Part shown: one piece after another, positions 31,845 through 40,385 of the stretch
Layout of the letters: each line of letters starts with the position of its first letter
Numbering within the stretch: position 1 is the first letter of the stretch
Assembly: GCA_001780275.1 (NCBI GenBank)
Contig: MFGB01000002.1
Coordinates: 1 to 42,685, forward strand
Direction: 5' to 3'
DNA: 42,685 bases
Origin: Candidatus Falkowbacteria bacterium RIFOXYA2_FULL_47_19
GTDB taxonomy: Bacteria; Patescibacteriota; Patescibacteriia; Patescibacteriales; UBA12075
The notes under the pieces: model-generated
Database searches by the model: none
Told to the model about the DNA's origin: nothing
Seen by the model: the letters and a program-made list of their open reading frames with translations, nothing else
Translations under genes and position numbers: made by a program

Positions 31845-32384
31845 TTAGCTTATAGGTGTTTCAGCCCGAGGCTGATCCGCCTTTGGCGGAAGCTTTTGGC
31901 CGTTAGGATATTCTTGGGATTTATTGCCGTTTATATTAAAAATATAGCTTTTCAGGCAATCGATCAACTCATATTCGCTTTCAACGACAATATCGAGCGC
32001 GCCCAGAAGCATCGGGTTTAATTTTGCTCCCGTAAAGGCCGCCCGGGCATCGGTCATAAGGCCGACGATGAGCCCTTTGCCGTTTTTTAAATATTTATCG
32101 GCGTAAGCGATTCCCAGTTCGGCGCAGGCGCCCTCGTCCGGCACCCGCCCGTCCAGCACGAACAAAAATATATCCGCGGAGAGTATCTTATCGCGATCCA
32201 GCTTGAACATAGCTTTTCTCCTCTCGTCCGGAGACATCTTATCGAATGGCGGCTTATTTTTTTCCGCGCCGTCGCGTTGCGGCAAAAATACTTCCACGCC
32301 CAAAACCTCGATCTTCCTGGCCAATTTTTTATTGAATTCTTTTTCGGCCTGATTGAATAAGGGGCCGGCAAAATATAGTAGCAT
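31845..32384 (-). CDS. Nucleoside 2-deoxyribosyltransferase-like protein
   Basis: This 179-residue protein of the nucleoside 2-deoxyribosyltransferase family starts with YFAGPLFNQAEKEFN. It has the catalytic region LDGRVPDEGACAELGIAYA, with the nucleophile Glu in DEGACAELG (about residue 88 by count). It would exchange bases between deoxynucleosides or hydrolyse them. The last 16 residues (KLPPKADQPRAETPIS) are encoded by a double palindrome of the repeat family seen at the tRNA locus, so the C-terminus was probably rewritten by a repeat insertion. Operon partner of dnaG. Confidence 0.82.
   Translation of the reverse strand: MLLYFAGPLFNQAEKEFNKKLARKIEVLGVEVFLPQRDGAEKNKPPFDKMSPDERRKAMFKLDRDKILSADIFLFVLDGRVPDEGACAELGIAYADKYLKNGKGLIVGLMTDARAAFTGAKLNPMLLGALDIVVESEYELIDCLKSYIFNINGNKSQEYPNGQKLPPKADQPRAETPIS
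31861..31890. repeat. REP-like double palindrome
   Basis: TCAGCCCGAGGCTGA (31861-31875) directly followed by TCCGCCTTTGGCGGA (31876-31890). The second half is identical to part of the 41-base units at 9448-9529. It lies inside the end of the nucleoside deoxyribosyltransferase gene. Confidence 0.8.
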
Positions 32385-32456
32385 ATAGCTTTGAAATCTA
32401 AATAATATCAGGACCTACGCGCTTGATTTATATTCGATATCGTTTCCGGCTAAATG

Positions 32457-32523
32457 CCGGATATTAGATATTGGATATTATGGCAACAGATATTAAAACT
32501 GTATCAAATATCCAATACTATCC
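32457..32523. repeat. Dispersed inverted repeat, second copy
   Basis: GGATATTAGATATTGG (32459 on) with the inverse CAAATATCCAATACTATCC (about 32505-32523), related to 26531-26600. The gene-free stretch 32385-32579 otherwise holds nothing I can name. Confidence 0.6.
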
Positions 32524-32579
32524 ATAACTTAAACGTTTAAGCTGGAAAATTCTTGGGTTGCTCACTAAACGCGTAAGTC

Positions 32580-32897
32580 CTAAATATCTAAAACTGATTG
32601 CGCGTCCAAAAGCTCAATTAACAACTCTTTCAACCTGCCGATCTCCCCCCTGACCAGCTCTCCGTCGTATTCGCCGCTATGGGCATGCGTTCCACCGCCA
32701 TAACTCGGCTTTTTCTGGTCTAAATGCAGATTGATTATTACCCTATCCTTCTCTTCTTTAAGGTACACATGAAAACGCGGATATTCAAGCCGGGTCAGGC
32801 GCCGGACGAAGCTGTCCAGATGGGGAGCGTAACCGGCGTGGCGCATAAAGCGCTCCAACGGCTCCGGCAGATCTTGTTTATATATGATCAGTTTCAT
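32580..32897 (-). CDS. Hypothetical protein, 105 aa
   Basis: This soluble protein has a conserved-looking centre (YPRFHVYLKEE then VIINLHLDQKKPSYGGG) and several histidines (THAHSGEYDGELV). I know no family for it. The first four bases of the gene overlap the end of the glycosyltransferase gene upstream (ATGA), so translation is coupled and it belongs to the glycan operon. A nearby role in glycan synthesis is only suggested by position. Confidence 0.7.
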   Translation of the reverse strand: MKLIIYKQDLPEPLERFMRHAGYAPHLDSFVRRLTRLEYPRFHVYLKEEKDRVIINLHLDQKKPSYGGGTHAHSGEYDGELVRGEIGRLKELLIELLDAQSVLDI

Positions 32898-34018
32898 TTT
32901 TTATCGTTTATCATCTTAATATAATCCTCAAAGTACTTCTGTGTCGAGAACTTATCTTCCACGAACCGTCTTCCCGCCTCGCCCATCTTCCTGACCAGAT
33001 CCTTATCGCCCATAAGCTTATCAAGTTTTCCGGCAAGCTCATCGACGTTGCCCGGTGCGAACAAATATCCGTTCACGCCTTCTTGTATTATATCCGGGAT
33101 CCCGTCCACGTTCGTGCCGATACTGGGCTTTTTGAGCATTGCCGCCTCGATCAATACCCGACCCAGTCCTTCCGATAATGACGGCAGGACAAAACAGGTC
33201 GAATGGCGCATATGATCCTTGACCTCGGCAAGCGGCTTCCAGCCGGTAAACTCGATGCGCCTAACGCCCAATTTCGCGGCTAGCGCCTCCAGATCCTTCC
33301 GATAGGGGCCGTCGCCCACGATAAGCAGTCTGAAATCCGGATATTTAGCTTGAAGCCGGCCGAACGCTTCGATCAGGAAATGCACGCCCTTGAGGCGATA
33401 AAGCCAGCCGGCATACATTATGATAGGTTTGTAGCTCAGGTCGGTCTCGGTTTTAAATATATCTATATCGGTAAATGTGGGGAATTTATAAATAGGCTGC
33501 CCGCGGTAATATTTCCGGGCCAGTTTTTCGGTCGCGCGGGAAATAACCCTGATCTTGTCGGCCCGGAGGAGGGAGAATTTTCCCAAAGCTATCAATATTT
33601 TCTTGACAACGCGGGCAAAGGGGATATCGAAATAAAAAAAGGGACTTTCGATCCAGTCGCCGTGAATTTCGACGATCAGCTCGCGCCGGGTAATGGTCTT
33701 GAGGCAGGCCGCCACGAAGCCGTCCAAAGCCGGCGACTGCGCCACGATCACATCGATCCTTTCGGTCATTATTATCCATAAACCGCGCAGGAAACCCATG
33801 AGCATCCAGGCCGGCATTCCGATCTTGCCGAAGATCTTCGGCGTCAGATAAAACTCCGCGCCATACTTCCGCGCCCGAAGGGTTTGGCCGCGCGCCAAAA
33901 CAAAAGCGTCGATATTCGCCGCCAGGCCTTCCCATTTCTTTTGGATCGTCTCGTCGATCTTCGTCAGGTCATAATCGGCCGTCCCTATGAACAAGACTCT
34001 CTTTTTGTTTGCATCCAT
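32894..34018 (-). CDS. Glycosyltransferase family 4
   Basis: This 374-residue GT-B glycosyltransferase of family 4 has a Rossmann-like N-terminal half with long hydrophobic segments (WMLMGFLRGLWII), probably membrane-associated. The donor-binding half has YAGWLYRLKG, VGDGPYRKDLE and the EX7E motif in EGLGRVLIEAAMLKKP (about 285-300). It probably adds a sugar to a lipid-linked glycan at the inner face of the membrane. Part of the leftward glycan cluster, 31 bases after gtrA. Confidence 0.9.
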   Translation of the reverse strand: MDANKKRVLFIGTADYDLTKIDETIQKKWEGLAANIDAFVLARGQTLRARKYGAEFYLTPKIFGKIGMPAWMLMGFLRGLWIIMTERIDVIVAQSPALDGFVAACLKTITRRELIVEIHGDWIESPFFYFDIPFARVVKKILIALGKFSLLRADKIRVISRATEKLARKYYRGQPIYKFPTFTDIDIFKTETDLSYKPIIMYAGWLYRLKGVHFLIEAFGRLQAKYPDFRLLIVGDGPYRKDLEALAAKLGVRRIEFTGWKPLAEVKDHMRHSTCFVLPSLSEGLGRVLIEAAMLKKPSIGTNVDGIPDIIQEGVNGYLFAPGNVDELAGKLDKLMGDKDLVRKMGEAGRRFVEDKFSTQKYFEDYIKMINDKK

Positions 34019-34049
34019 ATAATAATTTTTTAAAACGCTACGCCGCCGG

Positions 34050-34514
34050 TTATTTCCGCTCTCTAAAAATAATCATCTTGTAGGCCAGGAAATTACCGAT
34101 GGCCAGACAAACGCCGATCATCGCCTGGGCCAGGACGTAAAAAACGCCCAATTCGACCACCAGCACGCGGATACCCGCCGCGGTTGCCGTTATTCCGATC
34201 AAGGCGACTATTACGTAAAAAAACATCTGCCGATAGATAACGTCGCGCCGATTGTCGCGAAAAGTCCAGAATTTCTGCAGAAAAAAACTGACGAAAAACG
34301 AGACGATGAACGCGGCTACGGCCGATGCGACCACGTCGAATTCCAAAACGCCGTGCAGAAGTATCAGGAGGACGAAATTAGTGCCGGCGGCCGTCGCGCC
34401 GGCAATCACGAATTTTACCTTGTCTTTGTGTTTTTCGGCCCAACCGTAAAATCGGGGGAAACCGTTCCGAATCCGGATCTTAAAGCTTTCGTATATTTTA
34501 TAAAATACCGCCAT
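34050..34514 (-). CDS. GtrA-family membrane protein
   Basis: This 154-residue protein has four predicted membrane helices and the GtrA marks FVIAGATAAGTNF, FVSFFLQKFWTFR and GNFLAYKMIIFR. GtrA-type proteins are thought to move lipid-linked sugars across the membrane. It starts directly after the stop of the preceding glycosyltransferase gene and lies before another one, which fits a flippase-like helper. Confidence 0.88.
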   Translation of the reverse strand: MAVFYKIYESFKIRIRNGFPRFYGWAEKHKDKVKFVIAGATAAGTNFVLLILLHGVLEFDVVASAVAAFIVSFFVSFFLQKFWTFRDNRRDVIYRQMFFYVIVALIGITATAAGIRVLVVELGVFYVLAQAMIGVCLAIGNFLAYKMIIFRERK

Positions 34515-35621
34515 TTATTTTAAAACATCCTTATAAATATCATCGATCTTTCCTAAAATCTCCTTCCATTCGAAGCGGCGGCAGGCCAGAAGCCCTCCGG
34601 CTCTAAGCCGGTCGCGGAGAGGGCGGTCTTTTAATAACCGTAAAATCGCCTCCGCGATCTGGTCCGAGTTTTTCGGTTCGATCAAAAGGCCGTTCTCTCC
34701 GTCCTGAATAACATCAGGCACTCCTCCTACGCGCGTACCGATAGGGGGCACGCCGCAGGCCTGGGCTTCAATAAAGACGATACCCAGTCCTTCGGCCAAA
34801 GTCGGCAGGATGAAAACTTCCGCCTTAGCCATCTCTTTCATGAATTCGGCGTGCGGCACCGGCCGCCTGATTTCTATTTTTTCTTCCACCCCGGATTCCC
34901 TGACCATACCTCTGATCTCTTTTTCTCTGGGGCCGTCCCCGTAAATGACCAATCTCGCCTCCGGAGCGGCCTTAACGACCTCGGGCCAGGCCGGTATCAG
35001 ATAATCATATCCCTTTTCCCAGGAAAGCCGGCCCATGCAGAGCACCCGGCCGGGAACTCTGTCCGGCTCAGTCGGCACCTCAGAAAGATCCACTCCGTTC
35101 GGGGTAATAAAAATATTTTCCGGTTTAACCCCGAGTCTTTCGGCCCTATGCGCCAAAAACGAACTGATGGCCGTAACGATATGCGGCGAGCGGTGGATGA
35201 TCTTCCAGGTGAAACGGATCAAAGGATTGTTCTGCTTGCGATCGTCATCAAGGTCGCCGGACTGGAGAGTCAATATTCTCTTGGCGCGCGGGCAAAAATA
35301 TTTTACGAGAACCAGGGCTCCGCCGGCGTAGCTTTCCATGACCGCGTGGATAATATCGGCGTTCAGGTCGCGGGCTTTCATGGCCGCCAAAACCGGATAG
35401 AGAAATTTATCCGCGATCTTATGCCCGATCCCGAGACGGAAGATCTCAAAACCGGCCCTTTTTTCATAAAAAGGCAGCTTCTTGTCAAAACGCGCCGTTA
35501 AAAGCGTGGTGGCATATTTTTCCCCCAGCCGCTCCAATATTTCCCTGACCATCTGCTCCGCGCCGCTCATGTACGGCTCGTAATTAACCGATAATATCAC
35601 TAATTTTTTCTTCGCATTCAT
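34515..35621 (-). CDS. Glycosyltransferase family 4
   Basis: This 368-residue family 4 glycosyltransferase opens with VNYEPYMSGAEQMVREIL. It has the donor-site phrases ITPNGVDLSEV, MGRLSWEKGYDYLI and VIYGDGPREKEI, and the EX7E motif in EGLGIVFIEAQACGVPP (about 275-291). It probably uses a nucleotide sugar made by the neighbouring epimerase and decarboxylase genes. Spacing to both neighbours is three bases or less, so it is tightly coupled. Confidence 0.92.
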   Translation of the reverse strand: MNAKKKLVILSVNYEPYMSGAEQMVREILERLGEKYATTLLTARFDKKLPFYEKRAGFEIFRLGIGHKIADKFLYPVLAAMKARDLNADIIHAVMESYAGGALVLVKYFCPRAKRILTLQSGDLDDDRKQNNPLIRFTWKIIHRSPHIVTAISSFLAHRAERLGVKPENIFITPNGVDLSEVPTEPDRVPGRVLCMGRLSWEKGYDYLIPAWPEVVKAAPEARLVIYGDGPREKEIRGMVRESGVEEKIEIRRPVPHAEFMKEMAKAEVFILPTLAEGLGIVFIEAQACGVPPIGTRVGGVPDVIQDGENGLLIEPKNSDQIAEAILRLLKDRPLRDRLRAGGLLACRRFEWKEILGKIDDIYKDVLK

Positions 35622-35624
35622 AAT

Positions 35625-37187
35625 TTATAACGGTCGATCAAGCTTTTTCTCCTGCTTGTTCAAAAGATGGGTAAAAGTATGCCGGACCTGGTCGACCAGG
35701 CCTTTGCCCTCGCCCGTAATGCTGTTTTCCCGCGCAGCCCCCGGGTCGTACAGTTTTGCGCTGGCCTCGAGCTCCGGATCGCTCAAGTGAACGGAATCCG
35801 CCCGGCGGAATATAAATTTATAGATTGGTGCCAGTATCATTTTCTTAAAACCGGATTTGTTCATTTCCGATCGGTGGAAGGTTAAAAGAAAATTAAGGTC
35901 CCGGGCGAACATCTTAAGGATGAGGGCGGCTAAAGCGCCGTAGCTGGCCATAATGGACCAAACAAAACGGAAACGATGCTCCCGGGTAAGCGCCAGGCCT
36001 TTAAAAAAACCGCGGATGGGAAAAAGATATTTGCCGAGGATATTGCCGGAACCGATCCGGTAAATATGCACATTATCGATCGTTTCCCGGTCGGATAAAT
36101 TTTTTCTCGATTTTACGGTAACGACATGGAATTCAGTATCGCTCATCTGGCGCGCCAGTTCTTTTAAGGCGTTTTCCGCCGGCCCCATGTCCGGCTCGTA
36201 GGTAGTCGCGTAAACCAGCACTTTTTTATCCGGCCGGGGCGCGGTCCGGAAGTATTCTATCGTTTTCCCGATCCCCTCTTCCAGGCTGACTTTCGGCTCC
36301 CAGCCGAGTTTTTCCCGGGCAAGCGTTATATCGGGCTGGCGCCGGACCGGATCGTCCGTTACCGCTTTTTTATAAATTATTTCCGATCGTGAGCCGGAGA
36401 GCCTGATGATCGTTTCCGCCAGCTCCCTGATCGTGATCTCGTGCGGATTGCCGAGGTTGACCGGACCCAAAAAGCCGTCTTGCGACATCATCCGGTCTAT
36501 ACCCTCGATAAGATCGGTGTAAAACTGGAAACTTCTGGTATAAAGTCCGTCGCCGTAGATCGTGATCGGCTTGCCGGCCAGGGCGGGTATGATGAAATTG
36601 CTCATTACCCGGCCGTCCCGCACGTACATGCGCGGGCCGTAAGTATTGAATATGCGGATGATCCGCACGTCTGTGCCGTATTGCCGGTGGTAATCCATAA
36701 GAAGCGTCTCTGACACGCGCTTCCCTTCGTCGTAGCAGGCGCGCGGACCCAGGGTATAAACCGCGCCGCAGTCGCTTTCTTTCTGCGGATTCTTCGGTTC
36801 GTGGCCGTAGATCTCGGAAGTGGAAGCCTGCATGATGCGGGCGTTATGCCGCCGGGCGATCTCCAACATGTTTATCACGCCGTGCACGCTGGTCTTTAAG
36901 GTGTGCACCGGGTCCCACTGCAGGTTGACGCATTGGGCCGGGCAACCGAAATTAAATATCCAGTCTATCTTCTCCTTAAGATCGATCGGCTCTACGATAT
37001 CATGCTTGATAAAAGTAAAGCGGGGGTGGCCGAAGAGATGTTCGATATTCTGCGCCGTATAGGTCGTCTGCAGGTTATCAACGCCGATCACCCGGTGCCC
37101 CGCGTTTATATATTTATCGCAGAGATGCGAACCGAGGAAACCGGCGGCGCCGGTGATCAGGATCGTTTTGTTTTTTAGTTCAGGCAT
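35625..37187 (-). CDS. UDP-glucuronate decarboxylase fused to partial glycosyltransferase
   Basis: I chose the ATG at 37187 (MPELKNK, 520 residues); the longer frame from 37223 overlaps the upstream gene by 20 bases. Residues 1-315 form an SDR enzyme close to UDP-glucuronate decarboxylase: TGAAGFLGSHLCD, TSEIYGHEP and the catalytic YDEGKRVSETLLMDYHRQYG. It would make UDP-xylose from UDP-glucuronate. Residues about 320-520 (KKVLVYATTYEPDMGPAENAL ... YGALAAL) resemble the acceptor half of a family 4 glycosyltransferase. They lack the donor-binding half with EX7E. The C-terminal part may be a remnant or a docking domain. Confidence 0.85.
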   Translation of the reverse strand: MPELKNKTILITGAAGFLGSHLCDKYINAGHRVIGVDNLQTTYTAQNIEHLFGHPRFTFIKHDIVEPIDLKEKIDWIFNFGCPAQCVNLQWDPVHTLKTSVHGVINMLEIARRHNARIMQASTSEIYGHEPKNPQKESDCGAVYTLGPRACYDEGKRVSETLLMDYHRQYGTDVRIIRIFNTYGPRMYVRDGRVMSNFIIPALAGKPITIYGDGLYTRSFQFYTDLIEGIDRMMSQDGFLGPVNLGNPHEITIRELAETIIRLSGSRSEIIYKKAVTDDPVRRQPDITLAREKLGWEPKVSLEEGIGKTIEYFRTAPRPDKKVLVYATTYEPDMGPAENALKELARQMSDTEFHVVTVKSRKNLSDRETIDNVHIYRIGSGNILGKYLFPIRGFFKGLALTREHRFRFVWSIMASYGALAALILKMFARDLNFLLTFHRSEMNKSGFKKMILAPIYKFIFRRADSVHLSDPELEASAKLYDPGAARENSITGEGKGLVDQVRHTFTHLLNKQEKKLDRPL

Positions 37188-37203
37188 ATAATTTAATAAA
37201 TAA

Positions 37204-38187
37204 TTATTTTTTATAATATTCATGGTACCATCCGATAAAATTCCTGACGCCGGCGGCTACCGAGGTTCGCGGTTCGTAGCCGAGCATCCTCCGGGCCCTT
37301 TCGATCGAAGCGCTCGTCGCCGGCACGTCCCCCGGCTGGAGCGGCAGTAAATTCTTTTTAGCCGTCAACCCCAGATTCTTTTCTATCTCGTTTATAAAAT
37401 CCAAAAGCCTTATTGACTCGCCCCGGGCCAGATTGAATATTTCATAAGGATAGCTTTTGTCTATTGCCGCGACCGCGCCGGACACGATATCGTCGATATA
37501 GGTAAAATCCCGCGCCATCTCGCCGTTATTGTAAATATCGATCGCTTCGCCCGCTAAAATAGCCCGGCTGAACTTAAATAAGGCCATATCCGGACGGCCC
37601 CAGGGTCCGTAAACAGTGAAAAAGCGCAACCCGGTGCAGTTAAGGCCGTAAAGATGGTGGTAGACATAAGCCATCTCCTCATTTGATTTTTTCGTGGCCG
37701 CGTACAAAGAGATCGGATTATCGACCCGCTGTTCCTCGGAAAAGGGCAGTTCTTTGTTATTTCCGTAAACCGAGCTTGAAGAAGCGAAAATAAAATCTTT
37801 CACGCCGTTATGGCGGCAGGATTCCAATAAGTTCAAAGTACCGAGGATATTGGTGTGTTCGTAGATAAGGGGGTTTGTCAGTGAATATCTGACCCCGGCT
37901 TGGGCGGCTAAGTGGCAAACCTTGTCGAAGCTTTCTTTGTTGAATATTTCCGCGATCGCGTCATGATCGGTTATATCGGTCCGGTAAATTTTTACGCCCG
38001 GAAATTCAGCGCTTAATTTCCCGGCCCGGGCCTCTTTTAATGCCGGGTCATAATAATCATTAAAATTATCGATAATCGCCACCTCGTCCCCTCTTTTCAG
38101 GAGAGCGGTGGCAATGTGTGATCCGATAAACCCCGCACCGCCGGTCACTAAAATTTTGCTGTTTTTTTTATCTATTTTATTCGTCAT
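37204..38187 (-). CDS. UDP-glucuronate 4-epimerase-like SDR
   Basis: This 327-residue extended SDR has the NAD motif TGGAGFIGSH (residues 16-25), SSSSVYGNN, the catalytic YAATKKSNE and FFTVYGPWGRPDMALFKF. The last phrase is typical of UDP-glucuronate 4-epimerases. It would interconvert UDP-glucuronate and UDP-galacturonate. It lies directly upstream of the decarboxylase fusion, so both use the product of the UDP-glucose dehydrogenase-like protein. Confidence 0.88.
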   Translation of the reverse strand: MTNKIDKKNSKILVTGGAGFIGSHIATALLKRGDEVAIIDNFNDYYDPALKEARAGKLSAEFPGVKIYRTDITDHDAIAEIFNKESFDKVCHLAAQAGVRYSLTNPLIYEHTNILGTLNLLESCRHNGVKDFIFASSSSVYGNNKELPFSEEQRVDNPISLYAATKKSNEEMAYVYHHLYGLNCTGLRFFTVYGPWGRPDMALFKFSRAILAGEAIDIYNNGEMARDFTYIDDIVSGAVAAIDKSYPYEIFNLARGESIRLLDFINEIEKNLGLTAKKNLLPLQPGDVPATSASIERARRMLGYEPRTSVAAGVRNFIGWYHEYYKK

Positions 38188-38200
38188 TTTACTAAAATAC

Positions 38201-38263
38201 TTAATTGATCATCATGAGGTGCGGGGTAAACCCCGCGCCGCCGGTTAATAGAATTTTTGCCAT
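38201..38263 (-). pseudogene. Epimerase 5' remnant, 20 codons
   Basis: On the minus strand an ATG at 38263 opens MAKILLTGGAGFTPHLMMIN and stops at 38201. The first 12 residues are the nucleotide-binding start of an extended SDR (compare SKILVTGGAGFIGSH in the next gene). The rest is lost. The DNA around it resembles the gap before the other epimerase, so it is probably a leftover of a duplicated epimerase gene. Confidence 0.6.
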
Positions 38264-38268
38264 ATTTT

Positions 38269-39216
38269 TTATTGTTGGCAGTTCTTTAGCCAATCAAGAG
38301 TTTTTCTGATGCCGGTTTCCAGGTCAAGCTCCGGCTCCCATCCCAGCATCCGCTTCGCCTTCCCGTGATCCAAAGCGCTCCTTAGAACCTCGCCGGGTTT
38401 GTCCGCCGCCGCAGAAAAAACAAACTTTCCGCCGACTATCCTTTCGATCTTGTTTATGATATCCATCGTGCTCGTTTCCCGGCCGGAACCGATGTTGAAG
38501 ATATCGTTATGTCCGGAATCGGCCGCCAAAATTATCGCCCGGATAACGTCATCGACGAAAACGTAATCCCTGGTCTTGGAACCGTCGCCGTAAAGTATGC
38601 TCGGAATACCCTTAGCCGCGTTATGCGTAAAAATACTTATCACCCCGGTTTCCGCGCCTTTGTACTGCCGCGGGCCGTAAACGTTAGCCAGTCTTAAAAT
38701 AACATAACTTTGCCCGTACAGCCGGTTCTTCATCTCGAGGTATCTTTCGGCCGTATGCTTGTGTATGGCATAAAGGGACGATGAAACCACCGGGTCCTCT
38801 TCCCTGGCCGGAGCCGTCACGTCGCCGTAAAGCGCTCCGCCCGTCGAAGTGAAAACGATCCTTTTTACGCCATATTTCAGGCAGCTTAAAAATATATTAA
38901 GACTGCCGAAAGCGTTAACCTTATTATCGAAAAAAGGATCTTTGACCGAGCGGGCGACGTCTATCTGGGCGGCCAGATGAAAGACAATATCGAATTTTTC
39001 GGCCGCGAAAATTTCCGGAATTTTTTCCGAACAGATATCGATATGATAAAATTTCGCCGCCGGATTTATGTACTCCCTTTTTCCGGATGACAGGTCATCG
39101 ATAACGACCACCTCGTCCCCGCGCTCCGCCAAAGCGTCAACCAGGTTCGATCCGATAAATCCTGCTCCGCCGGTAACCAGAACTTTTTTATTTTTTATAT
39201 TCATTTCATTGACCAT
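38269..39216 (-). CDS. NAD-dependent epimerase (UDP-glucose 4-epimerase-like)
   Basis: This 315-residue extended SDR has TGGAGFIGSNLVD (residues 15-27), FTSTGGALYGD, the catalytic YAIHKHTAERYLE and RLANVYGPRQ. It is probably a UDP-glucose or UDP-N-acetylglucosamine 4-epimerase; the substrate is not decided by these motifs. MVNEM may be read from either of two ATG codons (39216 or 39204). Part of the leftward glycan cluster. Confidence 0.87.
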   Translation of the reverse strand: MVNEMNIKNKKVLVTGGAGFIGSNLVDALAERGDEVVVIDDLSSGKREYINPAAKFYHIDICSEKIPEIFAAEKFDIVFHLAAQIDVARSVKDPFFDNKVNAFGSLNIFLSCLKYGVKRIVFTSTGGALYGDVTAPAREEDPVVSSSLYAIHKHTAERYLEMKNRLYGQSYVILRLANVYGPRQYKGAETGVISIFTHNAAKGIPSILYGDGSKTRDYVFVDDVIRAIILAADSGHNDIFNIGSGRETSTMDIINKIERIVGGKFVFSAAADKPGEVLRSALDHGKAKRMLGWEPELDLETGIRKTLDWLKNCQQ

Positions 39217-39263
39217 CTTAATTAAAATAATCGATTAATCATCAAAGTGCGGCATTACTAATA

Positions 39264-40247
39264 TCAGGCGCCTTTCTTTTTGTTCCCGATAACATCTTCC
39301 CCGTATACTCCGGCTAAAAGATCGAGGTCTTTGGCGCTTCGGACCAGCAGATCGATATTCTTTTTTTCCAGGCTCGTAAGCGCTTCCATCCCGGCTTCAT
39401 CGCCCACTAATTTTCCGTACAGTTCTTTAAAGGCCGCGAAATCCTTGATAAAACAATGGCCGCCGGCGCCGCGCCCGCTTTTATGTATCGGCTCCAGATG
39501 GAGCTCGTTGAACCGGAGGGCCGGGCGGGCGTCACCGCCCCGTTCGCCGCTTTTATGGACGGGGTTCAAGTGCGAGGATCCGATGCGCGGGTCGGCCGCC
39601 AGCGCATCCCGCATTACCTCCCAGCGGCAGCCCAGTTTTTGGCAGAGATCGTATAATAAATTAATGAAAATCACCTTGCAGTAAAACCAGTTGTTGCCGC
39701 CGTATTTGATAAGCTCCGCTTCATTGGCCGAACAGACCAGCTCGAAGGGGGCTTTGGGCAATACGCTCATGACAACGCGCGCTCTCGCCCGATAGGTCTC
39801 GTTATCCTCGGGGATGCCGATTATGTTCCTTAAGGGATTGGCGGCATCATAGGCCGCCGTCGCCTCGGTCAGGAATTCCGGGGAGTGTAAAACGAAAATA
39901 TCCGGATTGGCTTTCTGGATCGATTCGGTCGTGCCGGGAAGGATCGTCGATTTTATGACCGCTATTTTCCCCGGGCCCACCTTCTTGATCGCCTGGCGGA
40001 TGATCGAGTCGTCGAATCCGGCCGGCGTCGTGGGCGTGGGCACGGCCATAAAAACCACGTCGCATTCGCCGATCTTGGCGCCGTTTTTGATATAAGGCTC
40101 TTCCACGGCGTAACGCACGGTCGCAAAACCGCGATTCTCAAAATCGTCGGCGTAATGCCGGCCGATCCAGCCCTGGCCTATAAAACCAATGCGCAGATCC
40201 CGATCAGGGGGATAAATATCGGTAACTTCACGTTTTGGCATATTCAT
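39264..40247 (-). CDS. UDP-glucose/GDP-mannose dehydrogenase-like, short, duplicated active-site loop
   Basis: This 327-residue protein has the NAD motif IGFIGQGWIGR (20-30), VFMAVPTPT, STILPGTTE and the substrate-loop Lys181 in ELIKYGGNNWF. The catalytic Cys265 is in GRGAGGHCFIKD. It would oxidise UDP-glucose to UDP-glucuronate, feeding the genes downstream. Two features are odd. The C-terminal UDP-binding domain of standard enzymes (about 400 residues) is missing. The loop before the cysteine is present twice: HLNPVHKSGERGG (226-238) and HLEPIHKSGRGAGG (250-263). Only the second copy keeps the cysteine. It is the first gene of the cluster. Confidence 0.82.
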   Translation of the reverse strand: MNMPKREVTDIYPPDRDLRIGFIGQGWIGRHYADDFENRGFATVRYAVEEPYIKNGAKIGECDVVFMAVPTPTTPAGFDDSIIRQAIKKVGPGKIAVIKSTILPGTTESIQKANPDIFVLHSPEFLTEATAAYDAANPLRNIIGIPEDNETYRARARVVMSVLPKAPFELVCSANEAELIKYGGNNWFYCKVIFINLLYDLCQKLGCRWEVMRDALAADPRIGSSHLNPVHKSGERGGDARPALRFNELHLEPIHKSGRGAGGHCFIKDFAAFKELYGKLVGDEAGMEALTSLEKKNIDLLVRSAKDLDLLAGVYGEDVIGNKKKGA

Positions 40248-40324
40248 TAAATTAATTATTTTTCTATAATATCATATCACTATTACATCCTCAAGTTGGG
40301 GACATTTTTATGATCACTTTGTGT

Positions 40325-40354
40325 TTTTCAGCTTTGAATCAAATGTGCTATAAT
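40325..40354 (+). promoter_or_regulatory. Promoter of the small membrane protein gene
   Basis: TTTTCA (40325-40330), an 18-base spacer and TATAAT (40349-40354) with an extended TGC before the -10 box. Confidence 0.5.
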
Positions 40355-40385
40355 ATCAGTATAATCAATTTTTAACTTTTTATCT

